Assembly (NCBI GenBank): GCA_905182985.1
Contig: CAJJDN010000063.1
Coordinates: forward strand, 166,257-230,256
Origin: Paramecium sonneborni
Lineage: Eukaryota > Ciliophora > Oligohymenophorea > Peniculida > Parameciidae
Direction: 5' to 3'
DNA: 64,000 nucleotides
Shown piece after piece: positions 13,601-26,139 of this stretch (the stretch's first letter is position 1; each line of letters opens with the position of its first letter). The notes under the pieces are model-generated. The model was given only the letters and a program-made list of their open reading frames with translations. It made no database searches and was not told the origin of the DNA. The position numbers and the translations under genes were made by a program.

Positions 13601-15999
13601 TATCTTTTTCAATGCAATAAAAGCCTTGGTTTAGATTAATAACAGTTAATATGTGAAATTTTAGAATAATGCTATGATTTATGTTAAAAAGAGAATGGTC
13701 TAAGAATTTGAGGGCGGCATAGCGAACTGGGCAGTTTTTGGCAATTTCATATACATGGGTGAATTAAGACCAACTTAGATGACTAGAGATATTTTAGACA
13801 TATCAGGTAATGTAGGGTAAGGATCTTAAGATACTGGATTTTTTATAATGGGTAGTAAATGTAGTGATGCTTAAGTATCATCATTTTATAATAATCATTG
13901 TTCAGGTACTATATTAGTCTGCTATGCTGTTAGATAGGTTTCCAGTAAATGTACCTATTTATCAGGCTTATCAGCACATCACAGTGAAGCAGGTGTGATG
14001 TCTGCAGTTTAAAGTGAACAAGTAGAACTGGAAAACAGTTTATTTGCAGAAAATTATAGAGGAATTGTATTAAAACTTGGTTCATGGAATTATTATGAAA
14101 ATAAGATTAAGCTTAATAATATCTATATTTCAGCATTAAGTAGACCTGATTGTATAAAATGTTATTCTGCTTCTCTTAATCCAAATTGCAAAGGGTCTAT
14201 GGGTATTTAAATGGGAACTGTATCCACTACAGCATTTCCTCCTATAGATAAACCAATATCTTCAGAAATGGATGTTATATGTACATCTTAAAAGATTGAT
14301 CTTGAAGTTTACTTAACAAATGTGGAATTTCATAATTTTAGAATTTCTTATGATAATATTCCATAATGTGGAGAAAATGCTGCTTTCAGATAACATAAAG
14401 GAGCACATGATATGTCAGGATAACATTATTTAATTAATTCTCCATGTACAAATTGTTAATTTGATGCACTTTTATACAAAACATTAGGAACTGATCTTAC
14501 AAAACTAGGATGGTTTGGCGGATGTGGTTCATTTGGTTGTTCAGGATTAATAAACTTTTTAATTGAAGATTAAACAGGACATTTCTTTGGATAGATTGGT
14601 CAAGCAATTGGAAATAATTCCTATTTTGGACCAAATGTTACATATTGTGCCAGATAAGAATCTTGGAATGGATATTGGTGTCCTGGCAGATTTATTACAA
14701 CTATCGGATTTATGAGTCTAGCTCCTGATTATAAGAAGAGATTGTATTCACCAATTAAATTAACTGATGGATCTTTCTTTAATGAAATTAACAGCTAAAT
14801 GGAATGGGCTTGGTAAGGATCAGAACCTTTAAATTTAAGAGAATCTAAATTCGTTGCCCTTATTACTACAAATACAATTATTAATATGACTAATGCAGGA
14901 TTTAATCCTACTTCATCAGTATATTAATTATCTAAAAGAAGAGAAACTGGTAGTCCTGAAGATTTTATTATCTTAATGTGGCAATTCTCTGTTCCTCAAT
15001 TTATTTAAGTTTTTGTCAATGATAAACCTATCTAACCGGGTTTAACTACTCATTCTAAACATCATGATCTTATGGCTATGACAAACCAATGTGGAGCAAA
15101 TAATTATTTCTATGAAAATAGAACTATTCATTTTGTTGTCAATGCATAACTAGGATGTAAAGTTAAAATTGCACTTAAAAATACACTCTAAATATCAACT
15201 AAACTTGAAATATCATCAGATTAATTCTATGGTGATAAATTCTTATAATATGCTAGAGCATAAATTGGTGGTGATCCTTTCAATTATTTTATTATCGGCA
15301 TAAAAAAACCAACAAGAAGATTCTTGGAAGAAACAGGTAGCTTTTAAGTCTCTGTTGAATGGGGTATTGTTGATACCTCTGATATTGGAACAGAAACATC
15401 TTCTAATTCATAATCTATATTAGCATAATTTGCAAGTAGATTAGAGTTTTTCAATCCTCCTCCAGAAATTGGTAAGGTCTTAGAATTAAATTCTACAATA
15501 ACTGTCATTGATTAATTAAATTTCCCAAGCACTGAACCAACTTCACGTATATTTATTTAATATTTTAGCCTCTACTCAATCTACAGGAACTACAGAATCT
15601 ACTCCAAATAATCAAAATGATGGTAACTCTAATCAAAATACAAATTAAAATTAACCAACAGGAGGTTCTGATCATCATGATCCCAATAATTCAAATAATA
15701 CAGATGTAATATTTACAATGGATGAAACAATCAATCAGACAGAAACTGATAACAACAATATAAATCATGAAAGTCCTGGAAAAATTTTAAAATCTATTTC
15801 CTCAGATGAAAAACAATCTAATACTGTTGTTATTGTTGTTTCTGTTATTTGCTCAGTAATTGGTATCTCAATACTAATTGCAGCTCTTTTATATTATAAA
15901 AAAGTTAAATTAGCTAAATTAATTGCTTCTAGAAATTAAAGAGTTGAAAATGAATTTTATAAAGTCAATCTAACAGAACAACAATTACAACCATAATGA
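4522..15999 (+). CDS. PKHD1L1: Fibrocystin-L (PKHD1L1)-like giant surface protein, 3801 aa
   Basis: Exons 4522-4731, 4756-5312, 5339-15546 and 15569-15999 (introns 24, 26 and 22 nt) sum to exactly 3802 codons. Order of parts: signal peptide (residues 1-20, MMIRMIISLLVLMMLTLVEG); N-terminal IPT/TIG modules (for example GSMMGGTTLYLKVQGL near residue 60); a PA14-like region (about 370-495, FDGIYPEPDIYNVFGENYG); more IPT/TIG modules (about 910-1560, GGTTITLSGTGF type); a discoidin-like stretch (about 1636-1745); another IPT (about 1781). Then G8 domain 1 (about 1864-1990, WSDINTWGG), a beta-helix region, G8 domain 2 (about 2693-2806, WSDPNTW), a second beta-helix, and a Ser/Thr/Asn stalk. One membrane span (about 3746-3768) and a short basic tail end the protein. 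This is the fibrocystin-L/TMEM2 family order; vertebrate fibrocystin-L is about 4200 aa. Role inferred: large type I glycoprotein at the cell surface or cilium. The ATG at 4525 is an equally possible start. Confidence 0.93.
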
Positions 16000-16953
16000 T
16001 TTATTATCAAGCATAAAATAAATAATTATTCATATTATTATCTATTCCTATTTAAAATATTCAAAGTATTTAATTACTATTATATCGAAATTCAGAGGGA
16101 GATTGAAACCTAAGATGAGGTTTATTTTAAATGTATAAAAAATTAAAATTATAGATTTAAAATTTTCTTTTTGAATAACTTTATTAAATATGATAGCCTA
16201 TTTTATTTAAAATATAATTTGTCAGAAAATAGAATTTAAATACTCTTAATATTTTATTTAATCATCATTGATAATTTATTGGTATCTAAAATACATTTGA
16301 TTTACTAGTTCCAAGAATTTTAATTTCTTTTCCAATTAATTGATATAAATCAATAAAAAGATACTATTTATTAATCTCTCTTTTTATTTTTAGAAAAAAT
16401 TAATGATTACTATCTATTTTTTTAATTGATTTTTTTTTATTTTAATATTAATCTAGCTTTATTGGCAATTTTTCTCATTTTAAATCAGATCTAAATTAAA
16501 AAATCTTTATAACAAATTATGAATATGTATGTAATTTAAAATAAAGAATTAAGCTATATCAATATCTTTAGATAATTTATAACAGGCTTAGCGAGAGAAA
16601 TAAATTAAAAATTATTCAAAATAGTAAAGCTAGAATGCAAATTATTAAAATGACCTTTTTAATAGATATCTTAAAAATGAATATGAAGAAATTAAAAATC
16701 TAAATATTATATTTTAAAATATGAATTCAAGAATCTTGAAAGAGATAAGAAATTGAAAATAAGATAATCTGTATAGTTAAAGTTTAAAATAAATAAATAT
16801 TTATATATTTATGAAGATGGTATATAATTATATTCCTATAAAATACCGCAATATTGGTAATATTGAAAAACTAAAAATTGTATTTGATGAATATAAATAG
16901 CAATAATTTAATAGTAATAAATTTAGTATTAAAAATAAAATTGCAATAAAATA
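16000..16953. other. intergenic, AT-rich, weak decayed coding fragment
   Basis: Mostly featureless AT-rich sequence between two + strand genes. Around 16560-16760 two overlapping frames give Lys/Asn/Gln-rich peptides (for example NDLFNRYLKNEYEEIKNL) broken by TGA. This could be a relic, but it does not support a gene call. Confidence 0.4.
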
Positions 16954-17676
16954 ATGTTAAATACAAGTTCAATTAATTTGGGAGACACTAGCAAAATTTA
17001 TAAGCAAAGCAATCAGCTAGGAATTTTATCTACAGCTATAAGTAAAATAGGAAATGCTGATCACTCCTTCCATAAAGGTGTTAAAGCAGCAAATACAACA
17101 AATGTTTCCCCTGTAAGAATGAGATTATTCAGAGAATCACCAGAACGAAAGTAAAAAGGACTTGATGGATTGGTTGTAGGAGAATTTCAGTAATTAAAAA
17201 AAATATAATAATCTTAGTCCCCGCAAACAAACATAAGTAGTGTACAGCAGTATTCATTAGAGTTCATCTCCAATGATTCATAAACCACAATAGAAACAAC
17301 AGTTTTAGGATTCACCTACAAGAGCTAAATATAAATTAGATAGATTTAAGAATTGGGACTCTAAATTGGACATTGAACTATAATTACAAAATAGTGGAAT
17401 AACGAGAATGGGAAATGATATAGTCTATTAATCAGGTCCAGAACTCAATTATACAAAATCAATTTAATTTAATGAGAGACTTAATCGAAACAACCCATCA
17501 ATATCATAATCAGATATTGTATAGCTAACAGCTAAATTGAATGCAATTCCAAGAACTGAATTAACTAATTTTACAAGAGGGTATGACATTATATTTAAAA
17601 GTTTAGTCATGCTCATGAATTATCTACACTTTAATAATCGTTGCAAAGAATACTGAAATCAAGCAAAGCCTATTGA
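16954..17676 (+). CDS. Unknown protein, 222 aa
   Basis: Exons 16954-17189, 17218-17580 and 17607-17676 (introns 28 and 26 nt, both GTA...TAG) give 223 codons, ending at TGA 17674-17676. I recognise no family. The protein starts MLNTSSINLGDTSKIYKQ. It is Ser/Gln/Asn-rich, with SP/TP dipeptides (SPVRMRLF, FQDSPTRAKYKLDRF) that look like proline-directed phosphorylation sites, and a C-terminus HAHELSTLQQSLQRILKSS that could form a helix. No signal peptide or membrane span is visible. It is convergent with the CK2 gene, about 140 bp away. A disordered regulatory or cytoskeletal protein would fit the composition, but nothing proves that. Confidence 0.75.
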
Positions 17677-17816
17677 ATGTCTGATAATTTTTATATTATT
17701 AAATTTATTGCTTGATTATTAAATAATTTGATGATAGAATGAGAGAGGAAAAAGATTTGTAATAATAACTATTAATAATGGTGCTTATATTTGATATTAA
17801 TTTAAGACTCTAACTA

Positions 17817-18909
17817 TCATTACCTTTTAGAGTTCTTTCTGATTGATTGGAAATAGGGATGCAACATAGCTTCCTTGGCTGTAATTCTTAAATTCTAGAT
17901 TTGTGAATATATTTATTTACATGATCGTAGATAAGCATACTCTATAATAATTCAATCGCATCTGCCTTAGCTAAATGCTCATTATCTTCATTAACAAATT
18001 TGTTGAGTGGTTTCTTAGGATGTTGTCCTAATACATTTTCAAAGTTTGGACCTAATGAAATGTTATACTTCTAGAGATAAATCATTAAATCATCTGTTCC
18101 TAATACTCTTGCTATTTTATCCAACTAATCATTATTATCTTATCCATGAAAGAATGGCTCTTGTTAAAAGATTATTCCAGCAAATAAGCATCCCAAACTC
18201 CATATGTCTAAACTGTAATCATAATATTAGTAATCTAATAAAAGTTCAGGAGATTTAAAATATCGAGAAGCCACTCTACAATTATAATTTTTATTTGGGA
18301 AATAGAACTCTGCCAATCCAAAATCAATTAATTTCAATACCTTCTTTTCATTTTCTATCATTATATTATGAGGTTTAATATCTCTATGTATTATTCCCAT
18401 ACTATGACAATGATCTAGGGACTATTTATTAATATAGTTTAAATTACTTTCAAAATCTCATACATATAAAAGCGAACATCTTAATCCTGCAATTAAGGGT
18501 ATAATACTCTGTAATCTGTGTTATTGATGAACTCTAAAATCAAACTTGTAGTCTTTGAAGCTGGATCAAATACTACATCTAGTAATTTCAACACATTGTT
18601 TTATCCATTCAAATTTTGTAATATTTTGATTTCTCTCTTTATCTTCTTCTATCTTACTATTCAATATTTTATCTCTCATACTTGGTTTCAAAGCTTTGAT
18701 AACAACCTTTTGAAGTGTATTTACATTTATCCCTTCAAAAACTTCTGCATATTTTCCTCTTCCTATCTTCCTTACAATCTCATAATTATCAAGTTATCTA
18801 AATTTACTCATTCCAAATACCCATAATGAATCTCCATATTTTCAAATTCAAAATAGGATGGTCTCTTTTTTAAATTTGCATCTCCATAAAGTCGTGGTTT
18901 AATGTTCAT
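17817..18909 (-). CDS. CSNK2A: Casein kinase 2 catalytic subunit alpha, 330 aa
   Basis: Minus-strand exons 18909-18821, 18797-18682, 18656-18448, 18421-17921 and 17894-17817, with four introns of 23-26 nt, give 331 codons. The protein shows the CK2 hallmarks: glycine loop [12 protein letters not shown], catalytic Lys in VIKALKP, the basic [13 protein letters not shown] helix, [26 protein letters not shown], the CK2-specific [15 protein letters not shown] and [15 protein letters not shown]. Length matches the family (about 330-390). CK2 is a constitutively active, acid-directed Ser/Thr kinase that forms a tetramer with CK2 beta. No beta subunit gene is seen here. The 5' half is duplicated artificially at 19460-19977. 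Confidence 0.96.
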
Positions 18910-19458
18910 TGTTTGTATTTTGATAAAATTTCAAATTAATATTAAAGTTTATTACATTCATTTCATTAATATAAATACAAATGTAATCTTTCTTAATATG
19001 TAAGTCTTTTCTTTATCAAAATTTTATTATCTATTACTGCTAAAATTAATAATTCAAACATATTCACTCTAATCCTCAAATTTTAAAAGTATCTTTTAAT
19101 ATACTTTTATTTTATTTTTCTTTAATTGTCAATAAAAAAATTCAAATATAATCCTAAGTGTAAATTCTTGATTGCAATTATTATTGCGAATGATTCAAAA
19201 TATTTCATACTGATTACATTAATTAATTAATATATTATTTTATTAGACTAGAGAATAATTAAGTTACAAGTCTAATACTTTGCTACTTTAATAATAGGCT
19301 TTTCGAGCAAAAATACTAATCTGTTGTAAACACAGATATTATAGAGTAGCATCTATTGTGATTATTCAAGATATAAAAAACATTTGTTAACTATTTTGAT
19401 AGATATATTTATTAGTATCTAAACGATTTGAAAATTTGGATTTTTTTTATTAATGTAA
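18392..19458. repeat. left copy of 1067-bp duplication (probable contig overlap)
   Basis: Repeated at 19460-20526 (offset 1068) with one N at 19459. This copy belongs to the contig holding the complete CK2 alpha gene. Confidence 0.93.
18910..19458. other. upstream region of CK2 alpha, no gene seen
   Basis: AT-rich sequence 5' of the CK2 start codon; it presumably holds the CK2 promoter. I see no open frame or motif worth calling. Confidence 0.5.
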
Positions 19459-19459
19459 N
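19459..19459. other. assembly gap (single N) at duplication junction
   Basis: A single N joins the end of one contig to a contig that restarts 1067 bases earlier. Confidence 0.98.
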
Positions 19460-19977
19460 TATTCCCATACTATGACAATGATCTAGGGACTATTTATTAA
19501 TATAGTTTAAATTACTTTCAAAATCTCATACATATAAAAGCGAACATCTTAATCCTGCAATTAAGGGTATAATACTCTGTAATCTGTGTTATTGATGAAC
19601 TCTAAAATCAAACTTGTAGTCTTTGAAGCTGGATCAAATACTACATCTAGTAATTTCAACACATTGTTTTATCCATTCAAATTTTGTAATATTTTGATTT
19701 CTCTCTTTATCTTCTTCTATCTTACTATTCAATATTTTATCTCTCATACTTGGTTTCAAAGCTTTGATAACAACCTTTTGAAGTGTATTTACATTTATCC
19801 CTTCAAAAACTTCTGCATATTTTCCTCTTCCTATCTTCCTTACAATCTCATAATTATCAAGTTATCTAAATTTACTCATTCCAAATACCCATAATGAATC
19901 TCCATATTTTCAAATTCAAAATAGGATGGTCTCTTTTTTAAATTTGCATCTCCATAAAGTCGTGGTTTAATGTTCAT
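19460..19977 (-). pseudogene. truncated artificial second copy of CK2 alpha 5' half
   Basis: This repeats the first part of the CK2 alpha gene, from the start codon at 19975-19977 to mid exon 4, then stops at the N. It should not be counted as a second CK2 gene, because its truncation coincides exactly with the contig edge. Confidence 0.9.
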
Positions 19978-20526
19978 TGTTTGTATTTTGATAAAATTTC
20001 AAATTAATATTAAAGTTTATTACATTCATTTCATTAATATAAATACAAATGTAATCTTTCTTAATATGTAAGTCTTTTCTTTATCAAAATTTTATTATCT
20101 ATTACTGCTAAAATTAATAATTCAAACATATTCACTCTAATCCTCAAATTTTAAAAGTATCTTTTAATATACTTTTATTTTATTTTTCTTTAATTGTCAA
20201 TAAAAAAATTCAAATATAATCCTAAGTGTAAATTCTTGATTGCAATTATTATTGCGAATGATTCAAAATATTTCATACTGATTACATTAATTAATTAATA
20301 TATTATTTTATTAGACTAGAGAATAATTAAGTTACAAGTCTAATACTTTGCTACTTTAATAATAGGCTTTTCGAGCAAAAATACTAATCTGTTGTAAACA
20401 CAGATATTATAGAGTAGCATCTATTGTGATTATTCAAGATATAAAAAACATTTGTTAACTATTTTGATAGATATATTTATTAGTATCTAAACGATTTGAA
20501 AATTTGGATTTTTTTTATTAATGTAA
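19460..20526. repeat. right copy of 1067-bp duplication
   Basis: Same sequence as 18392-19458. The right contig then continues uniquely from 20527. Confidence 0.93.
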
Positions 20527-21137
20527 TATAATAGGATCCTCAAAATATATCTTAAATTTGATATGAATTTAATGGGATCTGATCATTATTAGATTATTAT
20601 AAAATCTAAAATATTTTTGAACCATTGTCACAGAATAAAATAATTATAACAATAAAAAAAGAAAATATTTTTTAAAGTTTGAAATTATCCAAATTTTAAT
20701 GATATTAGAAAAGTCCAAAGAAATAATTCTAAATGAATAAATTATTCCACCCTGAATATAAATTTGATTGATCCCATTACCTTATTATTACATTATTATT
20801 TATTGATCATGAAATCAACTTTATAGTTTGATATTCTATTCTTTCTTAGTTAGATAAAAAATAATTTAGCAAAGGTAATTAATTTGAGAATCGAATCAGA
20901 AGGAATTTGAAAAATTTTTGTCAATAAAATTTTTTCAAGTATTTGAACTACTATCTTAGATTATCTTTTTGATTAATTAAGTAAACCATATTTTTATGTC
21001 TATAGAAACCTTAATTTGATGAAATATTTAATAGAAACTCAAAAAAAATAATTAAAGATGAAGGATCAAATTATGATTCAAATTTACAATGAATTCATAA
21101 TAATAAATATTTTTATTTAACTTTTTATTAATAAAAT
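20527..21137. other. intergenic AT-rich stretch, nothing recognised
   Basis: Lies between the CK2 upstream region and the 3' end of the large kinase. No open frame of note on either strand. Confidence 0.5.
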
Positions 21138-24100
21138 TCAATATGCATCTAAACTTCTCAAGCTTTCCTAATTAATGATTATTTATTGATCATTGATCTT
21201 TATTTATTGATCATTCGTTTAATTTAACAAAGTTTCTATCATTTAATTTTAACTCTATATATTTTTAGTTTAATCTAAATTCAACTGTCGTAAAAATTCA
21301 ATCCATTTATTGAAAGTTTAAATCACCTTCTTGCTTTCATTAATTTAATCTTCATTTTTTTATTATAAATCTTCAATTTACAGAGGTTAATTATCAATCT
21401 AATTTTTTTTCTTATTAGTTAAATCTTAATAATATTTTTGTAAATCTTAAGTCTCATTTATTAAAATTTGAATGTCATTAGTTTTAACTTAATTGTGCTT
21501 CTGATAATCTTCAATCAACTTATTTTATTTCTCAATTAGCTAATTGTTCTTATTAGTTTGAATTTCATTTTATTATTTTAATTCTTCAATCAATTTCTTG
21601 GTCTTGTTATTTTTATCTTTATTTGTATAGTCTTCTGGTTCAATAATTTAATTCTTAAACTGTTCAATCCAGTGCTTACACTATTGATTTAAATGTTAAT
21701 TCTAATTTTCTAAAAATTCAATCCATTTATTGAAAGTTTAAATCAACCTCTTGCTTTCAGTTATTTAATCTTCATTTTTTTATTTTAAAATATTAATTTA
21801 CTCTGGTAAAGAATCAATTTAGTTCTTCCTGTCATTAATTTAATCTTAGTTCAATTGTTCTAAATATTTAATCAATTTATTTATAGTATCAATCTACTGT
21901 TTGCTCTCATTTTTTTAATCTTAATTTAATTTTTTTTATTTTTAAATCTCTTAGTTTAAAGTATCAATCTACATTTTGCTTTCATTAGTTTATACTTAAT
22001 TTTATTATTTTAAATCGTCATTCTATTTATTTAAATTATAAATCTATTGTTATTTCTCATTAATTTAAATTTAATAATTTTGTTTTATATCTTAAATCTC
22101 TTAAGTTAAAGTATTAATCTACTGTTTGCTCTCATTATTTTAATCTTAATTTAATTTTTTTTATTTTTAAATCTCTTAGTTTAAAGTATCAATCTACATT
22201 TTGCTTTCATTAGTTTATACATAATTTTATTATTTTAAATCGTCATTCTATTTATTTAAATTATTAATCTATTGTTATTTCTCATTAATTTAAATTTAAT
22301 AATTTTGTTTTATATCTTAAATCTCTTAAGTTAAAGTATTAATCTACTGTTTGCTCTCATTATTTTAAACTTAATTCTATTTTTTTAAATCATTGATATA
22401 CTATCCTAAAATTGCAACTTAAAGAAATAATTCTTGTTTTAAATTTGAAAAAACAATCTAGAATTAATTCACAGTTTATTCATCTAATTTATTTAAATGC
22501 TTTTATAGATCATTTGATTATGAAAAAAAATTTTACAATATGTCTTCTGATGTTTATTCCTAAGTAATTTATTAATCTAACTTTGACAAATTAAATTAAA
22601 CTTGTTGTTGTTAGAATGTATTGTTTTCTTATTCAGTTATATTGTTTTAAGCTTTATTCTCATCATACTAATACTATTTTTAAGATTATGTCTCTTCATT
22701 TGATAAAGGATTTGATACATTCTCAGTATAATTAGTTGGCTAAAATTATTAATTATTTGATTAAACTTACTATTATTGTTAATTTTATAATAAATTGTTA
22801 TCTTAGTTATTTTGATTGTTCTAAGCTTACTAATCTAATTATTAAGATTATGGTAATTCATTTTATAAACTATTCTATATAGTTTCAGCTTCTTGATTTT
22901 CCTAAAATTATTGATTATTTGATTAAACTTACTATTATTGTTAATTTTATAATAAATTGTTATCTTAGTTATTTTGACATTGGTCAGATTGATTCTAATT
23001 CTGCAAATATTATTCTGACTCTAATTAATTTTACTTTCCTATTAAGTTTTTTAATTCTTAAACTAGATTTTAGTTAAAAAGTTAAAATAATTTGAAGATA
23101 AAATCTTTCTCTTGTTTATACTTTTCAATATTTTCTAATTTATTTTAGTTAGTTGAATCCGATTCTTAATTGAAAATTACATTTTGATTTTTTGATTATT
23201 ATTCTAAATTAGTAATCGCATATAATTAATTATTTGAATTTTCAATATTAATCATTAATTAATTTCTGTCAACATCCTATTAGTTTTCAACACTATTTGG
23301 ATTTTCTAGTTAATTTTAAACAACTTTCATTTCAAAGGCATTATTCTCAAGTGCTTTTCTTTACGTTAATTCATTGAATTTTTATTACATTGAAAGTTCT
23401 ATTATTTTAACTCTCTCTATTAATTCATTTTAACTTTTTTAAATTTCTAAATGTAAATATTTTTCTAGTTATTCTTTTAATTAAGAACCGATGGATTCAA
23501 ATTGTTTTTAAATGTTATTATTTTAGATTTAAGATTGTTATTCTAAAAAATCTTTTAAATATATTTAATTTTATTCTAATAATTGTTATTTCGCTTTTTA
23601 TGATTGTTATTAGGATTCTATCTCTTTAAATCTCTCTTCTAATTCATTTTTAGTTTATACTACTAATTTTTAATATTCTGCTTATTATTATTATAATGAA
23701 GAAGTAAAAGATTATCTTTAATCTTCAAATTATTTTTATATGGGTATATTTTAATTCTATTGTTGCTATTATGTTGCTTATAAATTTATTTTTTTAAATC
23801 TCTCTTCTAATTCATTTTTAGTTTATACTACTAATTTTTAATATTCTACTTATATTTAAGAATAAATATTTTTTTCTAATTATTCTTCGAATAATTTTTT
23901 ATTTTATTCTAATTTTTATTATTACTCTAATTTTAATTAGTTTATTTCTTTTTATGTAGATTTAATTTAGTTTTCATAAGTTTCTTTTTAACTTTATAAT
24001 GCTTTTTCAATTTTTAATTAGACTTTATTTTCAATTATTGATTAGCATTTATTTTCAATCATTGTTATAATCTATTATTCACTTAAATTGTTTTATAGTT

Positions 24101-25282
24101 TTTCTTTTTATTCTAATTGTTGTGGTTATATATTCTAAGGCTGTTTTTTTTCTTGTTCTTGTTTTTAATTTGTTTATAAATTTGCAGGAAAACCAGTTCC
24201 TCTATTGTCAATTTGAGGATTTTGTACATCTTTTTATTATTATACTGTTGGTTTTTCTTAATTTTGCGGTTTTTCTTTTTCAGGTTGTGTTATTAAATTT
24301 TACATTCCAGTATTTCTATCCTCCCCACCAGTAGAAGTAGGAGTAATAGTGGGCTTTTTATATTTTTAAAACTCATTATAAACCTTATCTATCGAAGGCC
24401 TATTAGAGGCATCATAATTCAACATCGATATTATCAATTTTTTAATCTCTTCTGGAGTTTATAAATAATTTATTTTTGTTTTAACAAAAGTTGGATTAGT
24501 TTTGTGTCTTTTTATTTAATTTATTATTTCATTGTAACTTGATCCTAAAAATATAAATTTAGTATACCATTAAATAATGAATTAGAAGATAATACTTCAT
24601 AAAACACACATGCTAATGCCCAGATATCAACTTTTTCTGTATAATTATTCTATGATTCTATAAGTTCTGGTGCTTGAAATATTAAAGTGCCAACTTATTA
24701 TGTTTTTTAGTCCAAAGGGGCATTTCCACGAACCAAGCCAAAGTCAATTAATTTAAAAATATCTCCTACTTTTATATAATTTTCTGGTTTGATATCTCGA
24801 TGGATTTAGTTTTATTTATGTAAAAAAAGAATTGGTTGACTTATCTAAAAGTTTATTAAAAATAAAATTATTACATCAAAACATATTTTTATTTTGTCAT
24901 CTATGGATTAATTGTTATTTTTAGCTATTTAATCATATAAACTTTCTGAGCCTACTTCCATAATAATGCAATGGTTAGCTTTCCATTCAAAATATTCATA
25001 TATTCGAATTATGTTACTGGGAGTGTATTGTTGATTATTTCCATTCTCATAAATGTTTTAATATTTTATTAAATTTTATATAAAGTATTTCTCATTATCT
25101 TTCATATTCTTTTGTAATTTAAGAGCAACTTTTTTAGGATTATTACCCCAATTATCAGCAGTAGCCAAATATGCTGCTCCTTCACCTCCTGCTCCAAGAA
25201 GCTTTGTTAATACAAAATATCTTTAAGGATATTCTTTTGTTGGAGCTTCTACAACAGAATTGATCATTTAGTTATATTGCAT
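21138..25282 (-). CDS. Ser/Thr kinase with ~1000-residue Gln-rich coiled-coil tail, 1363 aa
   Basis: Minus-strand exons 25282-24875, 24844-24568 and 24544-21138, with introns of 30 and 23 nt, give 1364 codons and TGA at 21138-21140. The kinase domain spans about residues 20-290: glycine loop LLGAGGEGAAY, Lys in VALKLQK, HRDIKPEN, DFGLV, GTLIFQAPE and DIWALACVFYEVL. The 30-nt intron is inferred because its removal gives the usual spacing FDISQPILFLHK before HRD. The rest is a Gln/Asn/Glu/Lys-rich coiled coil with duplicated segments, including two tandem 75-residue units. It is a paralogue of the partial gene at 1-2059, with a shared intron position. Such kinases with long coiled-coil tails are expanded in Paramecium; the tail probably mediates oligomerisation or localisation. 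Substrate unknown. An alternative start is the Met at codon 6. Confidence 0.9.
21901..22350 (-). repeat. two tandem 225-bp in-frame repeats inside the kinase tail
   Basis: 21901-22125 and 22126-22350 are nearly identical 225-bp units encoding 75 coiled-coil residues each (with motifs such as NESKQQINTL and NESKMQIDTL), with a partial third unit beyond. There are few base changes, so the duplication is recent. The length is a multiple of three and keeps the frame open. Confidence 0.85.
22741..22980 (-). repeat. second internal repeat pair in kinase tail (162-bp offset)
   Basis: A segment of about 75 bp starting at 22741 recurs from about 22903, encoding the Gln/Asn-rich block NQDNNLLQNQQQQVQSNN. 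The offset of 162 bp equals 54 codons. Confidence 0.75.
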
Positions 25283-26139
25283 TTCTATTTCTATTAAAAA
25301 TTATTAAATAAAAAATTACTTATAAAATAAATATTTATATAACAATAAATTTTGATAGAAAATGAGATGTTGCAATAATATAATTTAGTAGCTATAGATA
25401 TTTTAAGAATTATAAAAAGCCTGAATTCCTTAATAAAGTTCTTAAGCCTCTTCTAAGAAATAATTATATAAATAAATGTATATTGTGAATATATTTTAAA
25501 GTTTGATACAAAAATAAGGTTTTTTTATTAGATTAGATAATATTTCTAAAGAATTTTGAAAGTAAATAAGTTTTAGAAATAATTTGATCAAAAAAATATG
25601 CATGTTATTATTTGATCACCCAAACATCAATTCTTGTTATGTGAATAAAAGGATCATAGAAAGTCAACAAATTTAATGATCTTTTTATTTATTCGGCTTT
25701 AAAGGGAATAAATATTAATTAGAGATTATTTTTTATATTAATATAATTACTAAATACAAAAAATAAGTGGATGATATATAATATTGATATATCAAAGAAA
25801 AAATTCATTCTGCTTTTGAACTTGCAGAATATTAATTTTAGATACTAATGCTGAAGTTTCATGGTAGAAAATGAAAGAAGAACAAGTTTTGTTGAAAAAT
25901 TAGAAACAGAAATTCAAAATTTCATAATTTTTCTTAGTAACTTTCTGTTGTTCTTGAGATAAATCTCTTAAATTAAGAATAGATTCTTTAAATAAAATTG
26001 CTAATTTGGAAGAAAAGAGAAAATTCTATACATTCAAAATCGCTCAAAGATAAATTATTAAATTTTATATTATTTATGTAAAGTATCGATTTTGTTATTC
26101 AACTTTAGATCACTCCCTTCATATAATTATATACCTAAT
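25283..26139. other. intergenic, promoter side of the large kinase
   Basis: AT-rich sequence upstream of the minus-strand kinase. No supported open frame; possible short decayed peptides only. Confidence 0.45.

Noticed and set aside
18518..19894. Two identical 102-codon plus-strand ORFs at 18518-18826 and 19586-19894
   Set aside because: They are antisense to CK2 alpha exons, and the second lies in the artificial duplicate. No protein-like features.
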